From: CAYRQF01 sp964615845
GTDB lineage: Bacteria > Patescibacteriota > Minisyncoccia > Phycocordibacterales > CSBR16-119
DNA length: 62,164 bases
Direction: 5' to 3'
Assembly (NCBI GenBank): GCA_964615845.1
Contig: CAZTRC010000001.1
Coordinates: 1-62,164, forward strand
This document shows, one piece after another, positions 33,777 to 41,298 of the stretch. The stretch's first letter is position 1, and every line of letters starts with the position of its first letter. A model generated the notes under the pieces. It searched no databases, was not told the DNA's origin, and saw only the letters and a program-made list of their open reading frames with translations. The translations under genes and the position numbers were made by a program.

Positions 33777-33777
33777 T

Positions 33778-34308
33778 CTAATTCTTTAGCAAATTCTTAT
33801 GTTCTTTTCCTAATTTTTCTATCTTCGGCACAATGACAAGCTTGCAATACATCTTGTCAGGATTCGCGGCGAAATAATCATGATGGTAATCTTCGGCCGG
33901 ATAAAACTCTCCCGCGAGCATGAGTTCGGTGACGATTGACAGGCCTTCCGGAAGCTTCTCTGCGCGTTCTCGGATAATTTTCTCGGCCGCGTCTTTCTGA
34001 ATATGCTCGGTGTAAAAAATTGCCGAGCGATACTGACTGCCGACATCCGCGCCCTGCCGATCAAGCGTCGTCGGATCGTGACTGTCGAAAAAGACGGCGA
34101 GGATGTCTTCGGTCGAAATGATGTTTGAATCGTATTCAACCTTGATCGTCTCAGCGTGACCGGTCGTGCCGCTAGAGACTTGATTGTAGGTAGGATTCTC
34201 CACGTGTCCGCCCATATATCCCGAGGTCACAGACAAAACGCCATGGAGAGCCCTGTACACCGCCTCGGTGCACCAAAAGCATCCGCCTGCCAAGTAAATC
34301 GTCTCCAT
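33778..34308 (-). CDS. msrA: Peptide methionine sulfoxide reductase MsrA
   Basis: 176 aa. Reduces S-methionine sulfoxide in damaged proteins. GGCFWCTEAVYRAL contains the catalytic Cys (residue ~11), and SGYMGGHVENPTYNQVSSGTTGHAETIKVEYD and FFDSHDPTTLDRQGADVGSQYRSAIFY are family blocks. No C-terminal recycling Cys pair is visible. A close tandem of TATACAGTAT units lies just upstream (34318-34349). Confidence 0.95.
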   Translation of the reverse strand: METIYLAGGCFWCTEAVYRALHGVLSVTSGYMGGHVENPTYNQVSSGTTGHAETIKVEYDSNIISTEDILAVFFDSHDPTTLDRQGADVGSQYRSAIFYTEHIQKDAAEKIIRERAEKLPEGLSIVTELMLAGEFYPAEDYHHDYFAANPDKMYCKLVIVPKIEKLGKEHKNLLKN

Positions 34309-34355
34309 AAGCTAAGTATACAGTATTTAGTATTCGGTATACAGTATCGAAAAAC

Positions 34356-34847
34356 TCAAATCTTCCTGCTGTCATATGCCCAATGGAGGATAGCCTGACG
34401 CTGACGAGGACGGCATGTGAGGTCTCCCGGACGGCAATTATTACGTATCTGCGCCATGTGTCGACTTATAGCTTTCCAGCGTTTGATTTGCCGAGCGTCT
34501 TCTGTCGGAATTCTTCGTCCCATATAATACCGGCAATACCACTGAAACCATCCCCGAGGATCTTCCGCGTAAATCCAGCCCTTCTTTTTCCAAACTGATA
34601 GTGGCTGACTTGCATTCACCCTAAAAAGATTTATTTTTGCGTCGCGCTTCCCCTGACCGGGCAGGCCTGTCGCAAACTTGGCCCGGGCAAACCAAGACTT
34701 CGGAAACTCTTTCGTGCAGTCACGCATATAGACTCCGCCAAACACCCCGAGTGCGAGCATCTCTTGTGGCGTGAGGTCGGGCCTGAAATCTGAAGCGAAA
34801 TTCCTTCCTACTGGTTCTACAAGCTCGTACGTGTAAGTCTTTTGCAT
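34356..34847 (-). CDS. Conserved hypothetical protein
   Basis: 163 aa from the ATG at 34847. A GTG at 34880 would add 11 basic residues, and TAGAAA-17-TAAAAT about 12 bp before it could serve either. Rich in Trp, Tyr and Arg: FRPDLTPQEMLALGVFGGVY, RDCTKEFPKSWFARAKF, GWIYAEDPRGWFQWYCRYYM, RQIKRWKAISRH. I have seen similar proteins annotated only as hypothetical in bacteria and some eukaryotes. No catalytic motif can be named. Cytosolic. The next gene (YceI) is divergent. Confidence 0.65.
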   Translation of the reverse strand: MQKTYTYELVEPVGRNFASDFRPDLTPQEMLALGVFGGVYMRDCTKEFPKSWFARAKFATGLPGQGKRDAKINLFRVNASQPLSVWKKKGWIYAEDPRGWFQWYCRYYMGRRIPTEDARQIKRWKAISRHMAQIRNNCRPGDLTCRPRQRQAILHWAYDSRKI

Positions 34848-34960
34848 TTTATCCGAGACTTTTACTTTTTTTATTTTCACAAATATGATTTTACCCGAAA
34901 TCCGAACTTTTTCTAAATGTGCTAAAATGATTCTGTTATAAGCTTAACAAAAACAAATTT

Positions 34961-35656
34961 ATGAAAGGATTTACAATATTTTTAATTTTAGTGATTATCG
35001 TTGTCGCCGGATATTTCGTCTTGCGAAAACCAAATGACGAAGTGGTGACACCGGCAGATGAGACTGGCGACGCTATGCCTTCTGAAAGCTCAAACGAAAC
35101 TCCAAACGAAAACTTGAGTGGGACCAAAACTCTCGACAGTGAGAAAAGCTCGGCCAAATGGACCGGCTCGAAGACTCTCGTCAAAGATTACTACGATGTG
35201 GGTACGATCGATATCAAAAGTGGAACAGCAATTTTCGCCAAAGGTGTTTTGACGGGTGGCTCTGTCGTTTTTGATATGAATTCCATAGCTACGACCTCGA
35301 CAGGCAAAGGCTCTGACGCTGACGCGACAAGCAGCCAAGCCAAGCACATGAAGTCGGATGATTTCTTTGATGCGGTGAAATATCCAGAAGCCAAGTTTGT
35401 CATCACGAGCGCCGCCAAAGAATCCGGCAATACTTATCTCTTGAACGGCGACCTCACAATCAAAGACAAGACCAATCCTGTTTCCTTCCCCGCAGAAGTT
35501 GTCGAAGTAAGTGGTGTCGTGACGATTGAGGGCTCGGTCACGCTAGATCGCACGCTTTGGGATATCAAATACGGCTCGGATAAATTCTTCCAAGACCTCG
35601 GCGACAAAGTCATAAATGATGACTTCACTCTCGAATTCACAGCGGTAACGAAGTAG
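34961..35656 (+). CDS. Membrane-anchored YceI-family lipid-binding protein
   Basis: 231 aa. A membrane helix at ~4-21 (FTIFLILVIIVVAGYFVL), a Glu/Ser/Asn-rich linker to ~50, then the YceI lipocalin-like barrel: SAKWTGSKTLVKDYYDVGTI, ATSSQAKHMKSDDFFDAVKYPEAKF, LNGDLTIKDKTNPVSFPAEV, SVTLDRTLWDIKYG. Family members bind polyisoprenoid or amide lipids in the envelope. The TAG stop runs directly into hairpin element E. Confidence 0.88.
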   Translation: MKGFTIFLILVIIVVAGYFVLRKPNDEVVTPADETGDAMPSESSNETPNENLSGTKTLDSEKSSAKWTGSKTLVKDYYDVGTIDIKSGTAIFAKGVLTGGSVVFDMNSIATTSTGKGSDADATSSQAKHMKSDDFFDAVKYPEAKFVITSAAKESGNTYLLNGDLTIKDKTNPVSFPAEVVEVSGVVTIEGSVTLDRTLWDIKYGSDKFFQDLGDKVINDDFTLEFTAVTK

Positions 35657-35822
35657 CTCCGCAAACCATAAAATTCTCGGTCTGCGAACGCTCCCGCAGA
35701 GAAAGCCCCTCGTGAAGGGGCTTTCTCGTGAGGGCGCGGGCCATAGGATTTCCCGAATACCTGTAGGGAAATCCGGCCCGTGACTCGCAAGGACCAAGAA
35801 TTTTATGGTTTGCGGAGCGCTA
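35657..35822. repeat. Long hairpin element E after the YceI gene stop
   Basis: Arms 35661-35677 (GCAAACCATAAAATTCT) and 35797-35813 are exact complements, with edges CTCCGC on the left (directly after the TAG stop) and GCGGAGCGCTA on the right. Two further hairpins sit inside: GAAAGCCCCT-CGTGA-AGGGGCTTTC (35701-35725) and GGATTTCCC/GGGAAATCC (35747-35774). The stretch GCGAACGCTCCCGCAGAGAAA matches the second half of the core in element A. Confidence 0.7.
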
Positions 35823-35834
35823 ATATGTCTACAA

Positions 35835-35970
35835 GCGGAGCAAAACATTTTAAAAAGTAAGCGGAAGGGCGGGCGGGTTTTCGAATCCCGAGAACTATAG
35901 CGAAGCGATCTTGGAGGGATGAGAAAACCCGCCCGCCCTGGAGTTTTTCAAAATGTTTTGCGGAGCGCTA
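35835..35970. repeat. Long hairpin element B after doxX stop
   Basis: Edges GCGGAGC (35835-35841) and GCGGAGCGCTA (35960-35970). The CTA is the doxX stop on the minus strand. Outer arms AAAACATTTT (35842-35851) and 35950-35959; inner arms GGGCGGGCGGGTTTTC (35867-35882) and 35923-35938, both perfect. The core 35883-35922 contains AATCCCGAGAACTATAGCG, AAGCGATC and GGAGGGAT, homologous to cores A and C. Confidence 0.75.
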
Positions 35971-36336
35971 ATACATCGCAAGCGCCATAATCATCAGCAG
36001 CGCGCCGAGAAGTGCGATATTTTTGGTGAAGTTGATTTGCTCACCCATGCGCATCATCGGGTCGGTGATCTTCCAAAATGGATGCATCATGATACTCGTA
36101 ACCAAGAGGAATAATGCGAGCAAAGTAAGTCCGATAAATATCCACATGCCGGAGAGAATCGAGACGCCACCAAGGAGGAGGATAACGCCTGTTGCTGCGA
36201 CCGCAACCTTTGGCATTGGCACGCCTTTTGAGCCAGCGTAGCCGGTGAGGGATTTTAGATTGGCGAAATGATTGTAAGCGCTGTAGATGAAATACCCACC
36301 AAGCAAGATCCTTCCGATTAAAAATATTATTGTCAT
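35968..36336 (-). CDS. DoxX family membrane protein
   Basis: 122 aa with four membrane helices (IIFLIGRILLGGYFIYSAYN; VAVAATGVILLLGGVSIL; IFIGLTLLALFLLVTSIMM; NIALLGALLMIMALAMY) and the DoxX pattern GxxFxxxGxxHF near 12-25 (here GGYFIYSAYNHF). Family members are linked to redox or envelope functions, but the role here is unknown. The stop codon is the edge of hairpin B. A TATAAT box lies 160 bp upstream. Confidence 0.85.
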   Translation of the reverse strand: MTIIFLIGRILLGGYFIYSAYNHFANLKSLTGYAGSKGVPMPKVAVAATGVILLLGGVSILSGMWIFIGLTLLALFLLVTSIMMHPFWKITDPMMRMGEQINFTKNIALLGALLMIMALAMY

Positions 36337-36563
36337 GATTTTTTGATTAATGATAAGCGTAAGTGTATTTTAGCATAAATATCGAAGGAGCCTCGCAGGA
36401 GACCCCTTCCGCTGTTTCAACGCAACCACTTGTGGTGGTCGAGTCTAGTATTTGACCTGCGCTTTTTAGTGTCCTCCAAGAACCATAAATTTATCCGGCG
36501 TTTATTATAACCGCCTGTAAAAATTGTATCAGACCTGATTCTCTCGGCAAGCCCCACGGTGGA
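36337..36563 (-). other. Upstream region of doxX with possible structured leader
   Basis: A TATAAT at 36509-36504 (minus strand) without a clear -35 could start a ~160-nt leader. It contains hairpins ACCAC-AA-GTGGT (about 36427-36440) and AAGG...CCTT around GGTCTCCTGCGAGG (about 36392-36415). A TAAAAT box nearer the gene (about 36375) is an alternative promoter. No reading frame is convincing. Confidence 0.3.
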
Positions 36564-37829
36564 TTACGCAAACTTCTCCGGTATCGGGAATTTCTTGGCC
36601 AGGCGTTTGATTTCGTCTTTGGCCTTCTCTTTCGTCTTTTTATCATCTTTGTTCCGGAGGACCTCAATCATGATCTCGGCGACTCTAGCGCACTCTTTCT
36701 CCTTGAATCCACGAGTCGTGATTGCTGGTGTGCCAAATCTGATGCCGGACGGATCCATCGGTTTCCTGGTATCGTCGGCAATGGCGTTCATGTTTAGGGT
36801 GATGCCAACCTCATCGAGGACAGTCTGAGCATCTTTGCCTGTCACTCCGAGCGACCCGTAGACGTCGGCGAGGATGAGGTGATTGTCTGTACCGCCCGCG
36901 ATCATGCGGATTTTCTCACGCTTCAAAACTTTCTCCATCGCTTTGGCATTCTTCAAGACCTGCTTGGCGTACTTTTTGAAAGCGGGTTTCAAGGCTTCGC
37001 CAAACGCCACGGCTTTGGCGGCGATGATGTGCATATGCGGACCGCCCTGAAGTCCTGGAAAAATGGCTTTGTTTATTTTTGAAATAATTTCTTCGCTATC
37101 GCGAACGAGAATCATGCCGCCGCGCGGCCCGCGCAAAGTCTTGTGCGTCGTGGTGGTGATGACATCAAATCCAGCATCAAAAGGATTCGCGAGTGCTCCC
37201 CCGGCGATGAGTCCAGCGATATGCGCCATGTCAGCGACAGTAATCGCTCCGACTTCGCGGGCAATTGAAACGAATTTCTTGTAATCCAAATTTCGCGGAT
37301 ACGCGGAGAATCCTGCAAGAATAATTTTTGGTTTTTCAGCGAGCGCTACGCGACGAAGTTCAGCATAATCAATCTCACCTGTCTCGATGTTTTTCATCTT
37401 GTAGCGAACAAACTTGAAAACTTTGGCCGGGAAAGTTACTGGGTGTCCGTGGGTAAGGTGTCCGCCGTGCGAGAGATCCATCCCGAGCACGGTGTCACCA
37501 GGCTCCAAGAGCGCTGCGTATACTGCCATGTTGGCCGGCGCGCCGGAGAGAGGTTGGACATTCGCGAATTTACATTTAAAAAGTTTGCAGGCGCGCTTGA
37601 TGGCGAGATTCTCAACCTGATCAGTAAATTCCTGTCCGCCATAATATCTCCTGCCCGGATAACCTTCGGAATATTTATTGGTGAAGACTGAGCCATTGGC
37701 TTCAAGAACGGCTTTGGAGACATAGTTTTCAGAAGGAATGAGCTCTAAACCTTCAGCCTGGCGCTTTTCTTCGCCTTGGATGGCTTTCCAGACTTCTTTG
37801 TCCTGATTTGAGATGTAGCTTTTTGGCAT
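36564..37829 (-). CDS. glyA: Serine hydroxymethyltransferase
   Basis: 421 aa. PLP enzyme converting serine and tetrahydrofolate to glycine and 5,10-methylene-THF. LELIPSENYVSKAVLEANGS, TNKYSEGYPGRRYYGG and LDLSHGGHLTHGHPV are typical, and the PLP Lys is in TTTTHKTLRGPRGG near 225-238. Complete. It supplies the one-carbon unit for thyA, encoded 600 bp upstream in the same direction. Together with folA and dcd this gives a thymidylate route. Confidence 0.97.
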   Translation of the reverse strand: MPKSYISNQDKEVWKAIQGEEKRQAEGLELIPSENYVSKAVLEANGSVFTNKYSEGYPGRRYYGGQEFTDQVENLAIKRACKLFKCKFANVQPLSGAPANMAVYAALLEPGDTVLGMDLSHGGHLTHGHPVTFPAKVFKFVRYKMKNIETGEIDYAELRRVALAEKPKIILAGFSAYPRNLDYKKFVSIAREVGAITVADMAHIAGLIAGGALANPFDAGFDVITTTTHKTLRGPRGGMILVRDSEEIISKINKAIFPGLQGGPHMHIIAAKAVAFGEALKPAFKKYAKQVLKNAKAMEKVLKREKIRMIAGGTDNHLILADVYGSLGVTGKDAQTVLDEVGITLNMNAIADDTRKPMDPSGIRFGTPAITTRGFKEKECARVAEIMIEVLRNKDDKKTKEKAKDEIKRLAKKFPIPEKFA

Positions 37830-37866
37830 GGGCCAATTCTATCACAAGGTCTTCCCTAAAAAGAAA

Positions 37867-37887
37867 GCACCCCGTCAAGACGGGGGC
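37867..37887 (-). terminator. Terminator of the 69-aa membrane protein gene
   Basis: Minus strand GCCCCCGTC-TT-GACGGGGTGC followed by TTTCTTTTT (to about 37854). It lies 21 bp after the stop of the gene at 37908. Confidence 0.8.
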
Positions 37888-37907
37888 TTCCAAGAACGTA
37901 AGGCTTT

Positions 37908-38117
37908 TCAGCCTGTGAATATGTACACCAGTTGGCGTAACGAATCGACGAAAGAGAAGAGAAATTCCTTCAAGGGCGCTTCTGCCAGTTTCCAGGCCAC
38001 CGCGAAAATTGCGGCAATCCCCAGAATTGAGAGAAGCCACCAGAAGATGTTTTCCCTGTCCGAGCTATCGTCTCGAGCCCGGAGCCTCTTCCGCGCAGAG
38101 ATGTGAGGGGTAGACAT
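37908..38117 (-). CDS. Small single-helix membrane protein, 69 aa
   Basis: Starts at the ATG ending at 38117, because the TTGACA-17-TAATCT promoter (38165-38137) would begin transcription near 38130 and rule out the longer upstream frame. The N terminus is basic (STPHISARKRLRARDDSSD), followed by one membrane helix (IFWWLLSILGIAAIFAVAW) and a short helical tail (LKEFLFSFVDSLRQLVYI). N-in topology is likely. Own promoter and own terminator make it a monocistronic unit. Function unknown. Confidence 0.6.
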   Translation of the reverse strand: MSTPHISARKRLRARDDSSDRENIFWWLLSILGIAAIFAVAWKLAEAPLKEFLFSFVDSLRQLVYIFTG

Positions 38118-38136
38118 TGGAGCGGGGTTTAATTTC

Positions 38137-38165
38137 AGATTACACTTCTCGATTTGCCATGTCAA
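38137..38165 (-). promoter_or_regulatory. Promoter of the 69-aa gene
   Basis: TTGACA (38165-38160), 17-bp spacer, TAATCT (38142-38137). The start codon follows about 20 bp later. Confidence 0.75.
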
Positions 38166-38177
38166 CACCACTGAAAA

Positions 38178-38197
38178 AGCCCCCGACAAAGGGGGCT
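38178..38197 (-). terminator. Terminator of the 54-aa membrane protein gene
   Basis: AGCCCCC-GACAAA-GGGGGCT stem, with TTTTTCAG on the minus-strand side. It lies 20 bp after the stop at 38218 and 12 bp before the next promoter. Confidence 0.8.
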
Positions 38198-38217
38198 TCC
38201 AGCGATCGAGCAAAGTT

Positions 38218-38382
38218 CTACCAAAACCACTCTTCCAGCAAGAGGACGGTCAGCATCCCCAGAAGATAGGCGAGGGCGTGCGACAAGAACTTGCCAACGA
38301 GCGAGGGCTTGTTCATGTAGTCTTGGACGGGCGTAGTCCGAAAATCTTCCGGGCCCCAGGGGCGTTTTGTTGGCTCAGCCAT
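38218..38382 (-). CDS. Small single-helix membrane protein, 54 aa
   Basis: Reads MAEPTKRPWGPEDFRTTPVQ, then a linker, then a C-terminal membrane helix (HALAYLLGMLTVLLLEEWFW). TTGACA-17-TAGTCT upstream (38428-38400) and a GC-rich terminator downstream bracket it. Tail-anchored topology is likely. No homology recognised. It is the neighbour and organisational twin of the 69-aa gene at 37908-38117. Confidence 0.6.
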   Translation of the reverse strand: MAEPTKRPWGPEDFRTTPVQDYMNKPSLVGKFLSHALAYLLGMLTVLLLEEWFW

Positions 38383-38399
38383 GGCATCTATTTTGCCTC

Positions 38400-38428
38400 A
38401 GACTACGCCGAAACACACCAACTGTCAA
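38400..38428 (-). promoter_or_regulatory. Promoter of the 54-aa gene
   Basis: TTGACA (38428-38423), 17-bp spacer, TAGTCT (38405-38400). It directly follows the thyA stop. Confidence 0.7.
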
Positions 38429-38431
38429 GCT

Positions 38432-39418
38432 TTAGGCTTTTATGAACTTATCCCTGTCTTTTTCGTCAAAACCTCCCACGGCTGTGATGTCAGCTTTGAT
38501 GGTGCCGTGTGAGTCATAATCGACAAGTTCGAAGTCTTCGAAAACGAAATCGTCGATGTTTTTCTTTTCAGGATTTATCTTTACCTTCGGGAAAGGTCGA
38601 GGGTCCCTCTCTAGCTGTTCTTTGACGGCATCGTAGTGATCGCTATAGATGTGAGTATCCCCCAAGAAATGCACAAACTCTCCCGGTTCATTCCCTGTAA
38701 CCTGAGCCAAAATGAGAGTGAGAAGCGAATACGAGGCGATATTGAACGGCACACCCAAAAACATATCACAGCTTCGCTGATAAAGCGCCAATGATAATTT
38801 GCCATTTGTCACATTAATATTGAAAAGCGTGTGACATGGCGGAAGAGCCATTGAAGTTCCGGGTTTGGCCATTTCGTAGACATATTCTGGATTCCAGGCC
38901 GAGACAACGACATGTTTTCGGTCAGGATATTTCTTGGTTTTCTCAATCGCCCAATAAAGCTGATCAATGATACGCCCATCGGCAGCCGGCCATTTGCGCC
39001 ATTGTCGGCCGTAGACTGGTCCGAGTTCGCCCCATTTTTTGATAAATTCGCTATCAACTGATTCGTTTTTGATTTTCTCAATGAATTCATTCTGGGTAAG
39101 GTTTGGCACTTCGCCTTTTTCCATGGCGATTTTGTAATCTTTGTAAGGCCAGTCATCCCAAATATGGACACCCTTGTCGGCCAAGTATTTTATGTTTGTG
39201 TCCCCTTTTAAAAACCAAATCAGTTCATGGACAATTCCTTTCCAAAAAACTTTCTTGGTCGTGAGAAGCGGAAAATCTTTGGATAAATCATATCGCATCA
39301 TCCGACCGAAGACAGACTTTACGGCTTTGTCGTGACCGAAGACCTGCTTCTCAAAACCGTTTTTCATTATCTCGTCGAGAAGATCTAGATATTGATACTC
39401 CGGATGTCTTTTTTCCAT
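38432..39418 (-). CDS. thyA: Thymidylate synthase
   Basis: 328 aa from the ATG at 39418. A longer upstream frame only overlaps dcd. ThyA methylates dUMP with 5,10-methylene-THF. DLSKDFPLLTTKKVFWKGIV is the N-terminal Arg loop region, the catalytic Cys is in LPPCHTLFNI, and LALYQRSCDMFLGVPFNIAS binds dUMP. Longer than the 264-aa E. coli form owing to an insert near 95-150 (KNESVDSEFIKKWG). It begins 1 bp after dcd, so dCTP deaminase and thyA are coupled. Confidence 0.97.
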   Translation of the reverse strand: MEKRHPEYQYLDLLDEIMKNGFEKQVFGHDKAVKSVFGRMMRYDLSKDFPLLTTKKVFWKGIVHELIWFLKGDTNIKYLADKGVHIWDDWPYKDYKIAMEKGEVPNLTQNEFIEKIKNESVDSEFIKKWGELGPVYGRQWRKWPAADGRIIDQLYWAIEKTKKYPDRKHVVVSAWNPEYVYEMAKPGTSMALPPCHTLFNINVTNGKLSLALYQRSCDMFLGVPFNIASYSLLTLILAQVTGNEPGEFVHFLGDTHIYSDHYDAVKEQLERDPRPFPKVKINPEKKNIDDFVFEDFELVDYDSHGTIKADITAVGGFDEKDRDKFIKA

Positions 39419-39419
39419 A

Positions 39420-40010
39420 TTATTTGCCTGACCGGCCAGGCTTCTTAGATTTTTTAACGACCTTTTTGGTCCTGAAGTGATCTGAGTTCTTACCGTCGTA
39501 GCGACCGATGCCTTCCTTGCCGAGATAAGTCTTGCTGGATTCAGAAGCGAGTTCAGCAAAGATTATCTGTGCAATCTCCATACCAGGCCGTAAAATTATC
39601 GGAACGTTGCTGGTGTTTAAAAGCTCGAATGTCGGATAGAAATGGTGTCCAGGATTGAAAAGCATGGCTGTCGTGTGGACAGCGAGGCCGATGCGCGCAA
39701 GCGAACTTTTACCAGACAAAAGTATCAAGTGCTTGTGATCGACGCCGATAAATTCCCTCTGCTTGCCGAGCACGGTCTCGCCAGGATGCAAGACAAACGA
39801 TTCACCGTCTTTTATATTTATTGTTTTAGTTTGCGGGTAAATTTTGTTTGCAGGATCGACAGCTGTGGTTGCGTGACGGTCAACGACTTTGAATTCGTTG
39901 TCGAGAGTCACGTCGTAGCTTGCGAGCTGTAATTTCTTGTCCACGAATGGCTTGATTACAATTTCGCCAGTCTTTAGTTTCTTTTTTATATCAACGTCGG
40001 ATAAAAACAT
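39420..40010 (-). CDS. dcd: dCTP deaminase (dUTP-forming type)
   Basis: 196 aa. MFLSDVDIKKKLKTGEIVIK, DVTLDNEFKVVDRHATTAVD and LLSGKSSLARIGLAVHTTAM (catalytic Ser-Ser-x-Ala-Arg loop) with FYPTFELLNTSNVPIILRPGMEIAQIIF are the family blocks. It makes dUTP from dCTP (or dUMP if bifunctional), feeding thyA immediately downstream. The C terminus is a basic Lys-rich tail. Confidence 0.93.
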   Translation of the reverse strand: MFLSDVDIKKKLKTGEIVIKPFVDKKLQLASYDVTLDNEFKVVDRHATTAVDPANKIYPQTKTINIKDGESFVLHPGETVLGKQREFIGVDHKHLILLSGKSSLARIGLAVHTTAMLFNPGHHFYPTFELLNTSNVPIILRPGMEIAQIIFAELASESSKTYLGKEGIGRYDGKNSDHFRTKKVVKKSKKPGRSGK

Positions 40011-40016
40011 AAAAAA

Positions 40017-40694
40017 TTAATTAATAGTAAAAACTTTTTCTGTGCCGTAATATTCGGGCCAGTGTTCGTTGTAGTATGCAAACATCCTTTCGATTCGCTC
40101 TTGCGGGAGTTCGACGAGATCGAAACTTTCGATCTCTTTTATAAGTCTTGCGCGAGTTTCTTCGACGTCAGCATTTTCATCGATAACCGTTTCAAACTCA
40201 GACAGGTAACCATAGCCGGCATTTTTGTCGAGAGTAATATTCATATTCGGCAAGACGTACTCGACTCGCTCACGTGACCATTTGGCCTGATATTGAAAGT
40301 TGGCCGACAGAAGCAATTGATCAAGCTCTTCTAATGACATCTCAACCTTTTCTTCAAATTCCATACGCGAAACGCCATTGTCGCTCGTGTCAGATCCGAT
40401 CGAAGCTTTGATGACGAGCAATACCTTGCCATCAACAAAGCGAGTGCGGACCGAAAAAGATTTACCTTGTTCAATAATTTCCGCCAGAGTTTGATTTTGC
40501 TCGACACTTAAAAAAGAAGAAATTTTTTCTTTCAGAATTTTGAAATCGCCATTCACGAAATAGTGGTTGAGTTGAGAAGTGGCTGGCAAAACTTTGGCAT
40601 CAGGATATCGTGCCGCGAGCTTTGCCCTGAAAGCTTCGGCGTTCCTCCCCTCGCCCAAGAGACATTTGATTTCGATTTCTTTGCTTATAGCCAT
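40017..40694 (-). CDS. CYTH domain (triphosphate tunnel) protein
   Basis: 225 aa from the ATG at 40694; a TTG at 40706 is possible but less likely. The KEIEIKCLL signature (ExExK) at ~4-12, followed by LNHYFVNGD, FSVRTRFVDGKVLLVIKAS, and ERVEYVLPNMNITLDKNAGYGYLSEFE, traces the eight-stranded tunnel. Family enzymes hydrolyse or cyclise triphosphates (thiamine-PPP, ATP) using Mg2+. The substrate here is unknown. A TATAAT box lies about 20 bp before the ATG, in the divergent region shared with folA. Confidence 0.82.
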   Translation of the reverse strand: MAISKEIEIKCLLGEGRNAEAFRAKLAARYPDAKVLPATSQLNHYFVNGDFKILKEKISSFLSVEQNQTLAEIIEQGKSFSVRTRFVDGKVLLVIKASIGSDTSDNGVSRMEFEEKVEMSLEELDQLLLSANFQYQAKWSRERVEYVLPNMNITLDKNAGYGYLSEFETVIDENADVEETRARLIKEIESFDLVELPQERIERMFAYYNEHWPEYYGTEKVFTIN

Positions 40695-40758
40695 AAGATA
40701 GGACAATTATACTTCATGGCTTGGCAAAAATTATGATTGACATTATGATGATAATTAC

Positions 40759-41250
40759 ATGATTTATATCATTTCTTCAATCCAAAAATCCAATCGCGGT
40801 ATGGGGTTTGAAAACGACCTTCTTTTCAAGATTTCCGAGGATTTAAAGCGTTTCAAGGCGCTCACGCTAGGTCATCCCGTCATCATGGGACGGCGAACTT
40901 GGGAGTCCCTCCCACCCAAATTCCGCCCTCTCCCCGGCCGGACCAACATCGTCATAGCTTCCCAAAGACTAGAGGTCGAACCTCTGGTCCTAACCTGCAA
41001 AAGTGTTGCCGAAGCAATCACGGAAGCCAAAAAGATTGATGAAGAAGTCTTCATAACCGGCGGCGCGCGAGTCTTTGCCGAGGCCCTACCTCTCACCGAC
41101 ATTCTATATCTCACCGAAATCGAAGGAGAAAAAGAAACGGACACGTTCTTCCCAGAATTTGAAAATACTTTTGAGGAATCAAAACGCGAGGGACCATTTG
41201 AAACCGACACTGGAGTAAAATATTGGTTTGTGGAATATAAAAAGAAATAG
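40759..41250 (+). CDS. folA: Dihydrofolate reductase
   Basis: 163 aa. It regenerates THF after thymidylate synthesis using NADPH. SSIQKSNRGMGFENDLLFKI, GHPVIMGRRTWESLPPKFRPLPGRTNIV (folate and NADPH sites), VFITGGARVFAEAL and YLTEIEGEKETDTFFPEF are typical. The active-site acidic residue is in NDLLFKISEDLKRF. It is divergent from the CYTH-dcd-thyA set it serves. TTGACA at 40737-40742 lies too close to the ATG to be its -35 with standard spacing. Confidence 0.96.
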   Translation: MIYIISSIQKSNRGMGFENDLLFKISEDLKRFKALTLGHPVIMGRRTWESLPPKFRPLPGRTNIVIASQRLEVEPLVLTCKSVAEAITEAKKIDEEVFITGGARVFAEALPLTDILYLTEIEGEKETDTFFPEFENTFEESKREGPFETDTGVKYWFVEYKKK

Positions 41251-41255
41251 AAATG

Positions 41256-41282
41256 AAAAGCCCCGGCGTCGCCGGGGCTTTT
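41256..41282. terminator. Bidirectional terminator after folA
   Basis: AAAAGCCCCGGCG-CGCCGGGGCTTTT type perfect palindrome with A/T flanks on both sides. It lies between convergent folA and the gene at 41299. Confidence 0.9.
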
Positions 41283-41298
41283 CTCTTGGGTGTGCAGT

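Noticed and set aside
35835..35970. Element B considered as an integron attC site or a MITE
   Set aside because: No GTTRRRY/RYYYAAC core sites or integrase nearby, and arms are not shared between copies as a MITE would require.
36400..36480. Hairpins upstream of doxX considered as a tRNA or SRP RNA
   Set aside because: No cloverleaf, no TTCGA arm or CCA-proximal acceptor pairing, and no SRP GGAAG-AGCAG tip.
37828..38106. 92-codon plus-strand frame in the region of the 69-aa membrane protein
   Set aside because: The minus strand has a near-consensus promoter, a membrane helix and a terminator. The plus-strand frame has none of these.
39419..39559. 47-residue N-terminal extension of thyA
   Set aside because: It overlaps the end of dcd in another frame and has no similarity to ThyA. 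The ATG at 39418 starts the family homology.
40737..40742. TTGACA just before folA considered as its -35 box
   Set aside because: A -10 box at normal spacing would fall inside the start codon region and none is seen.
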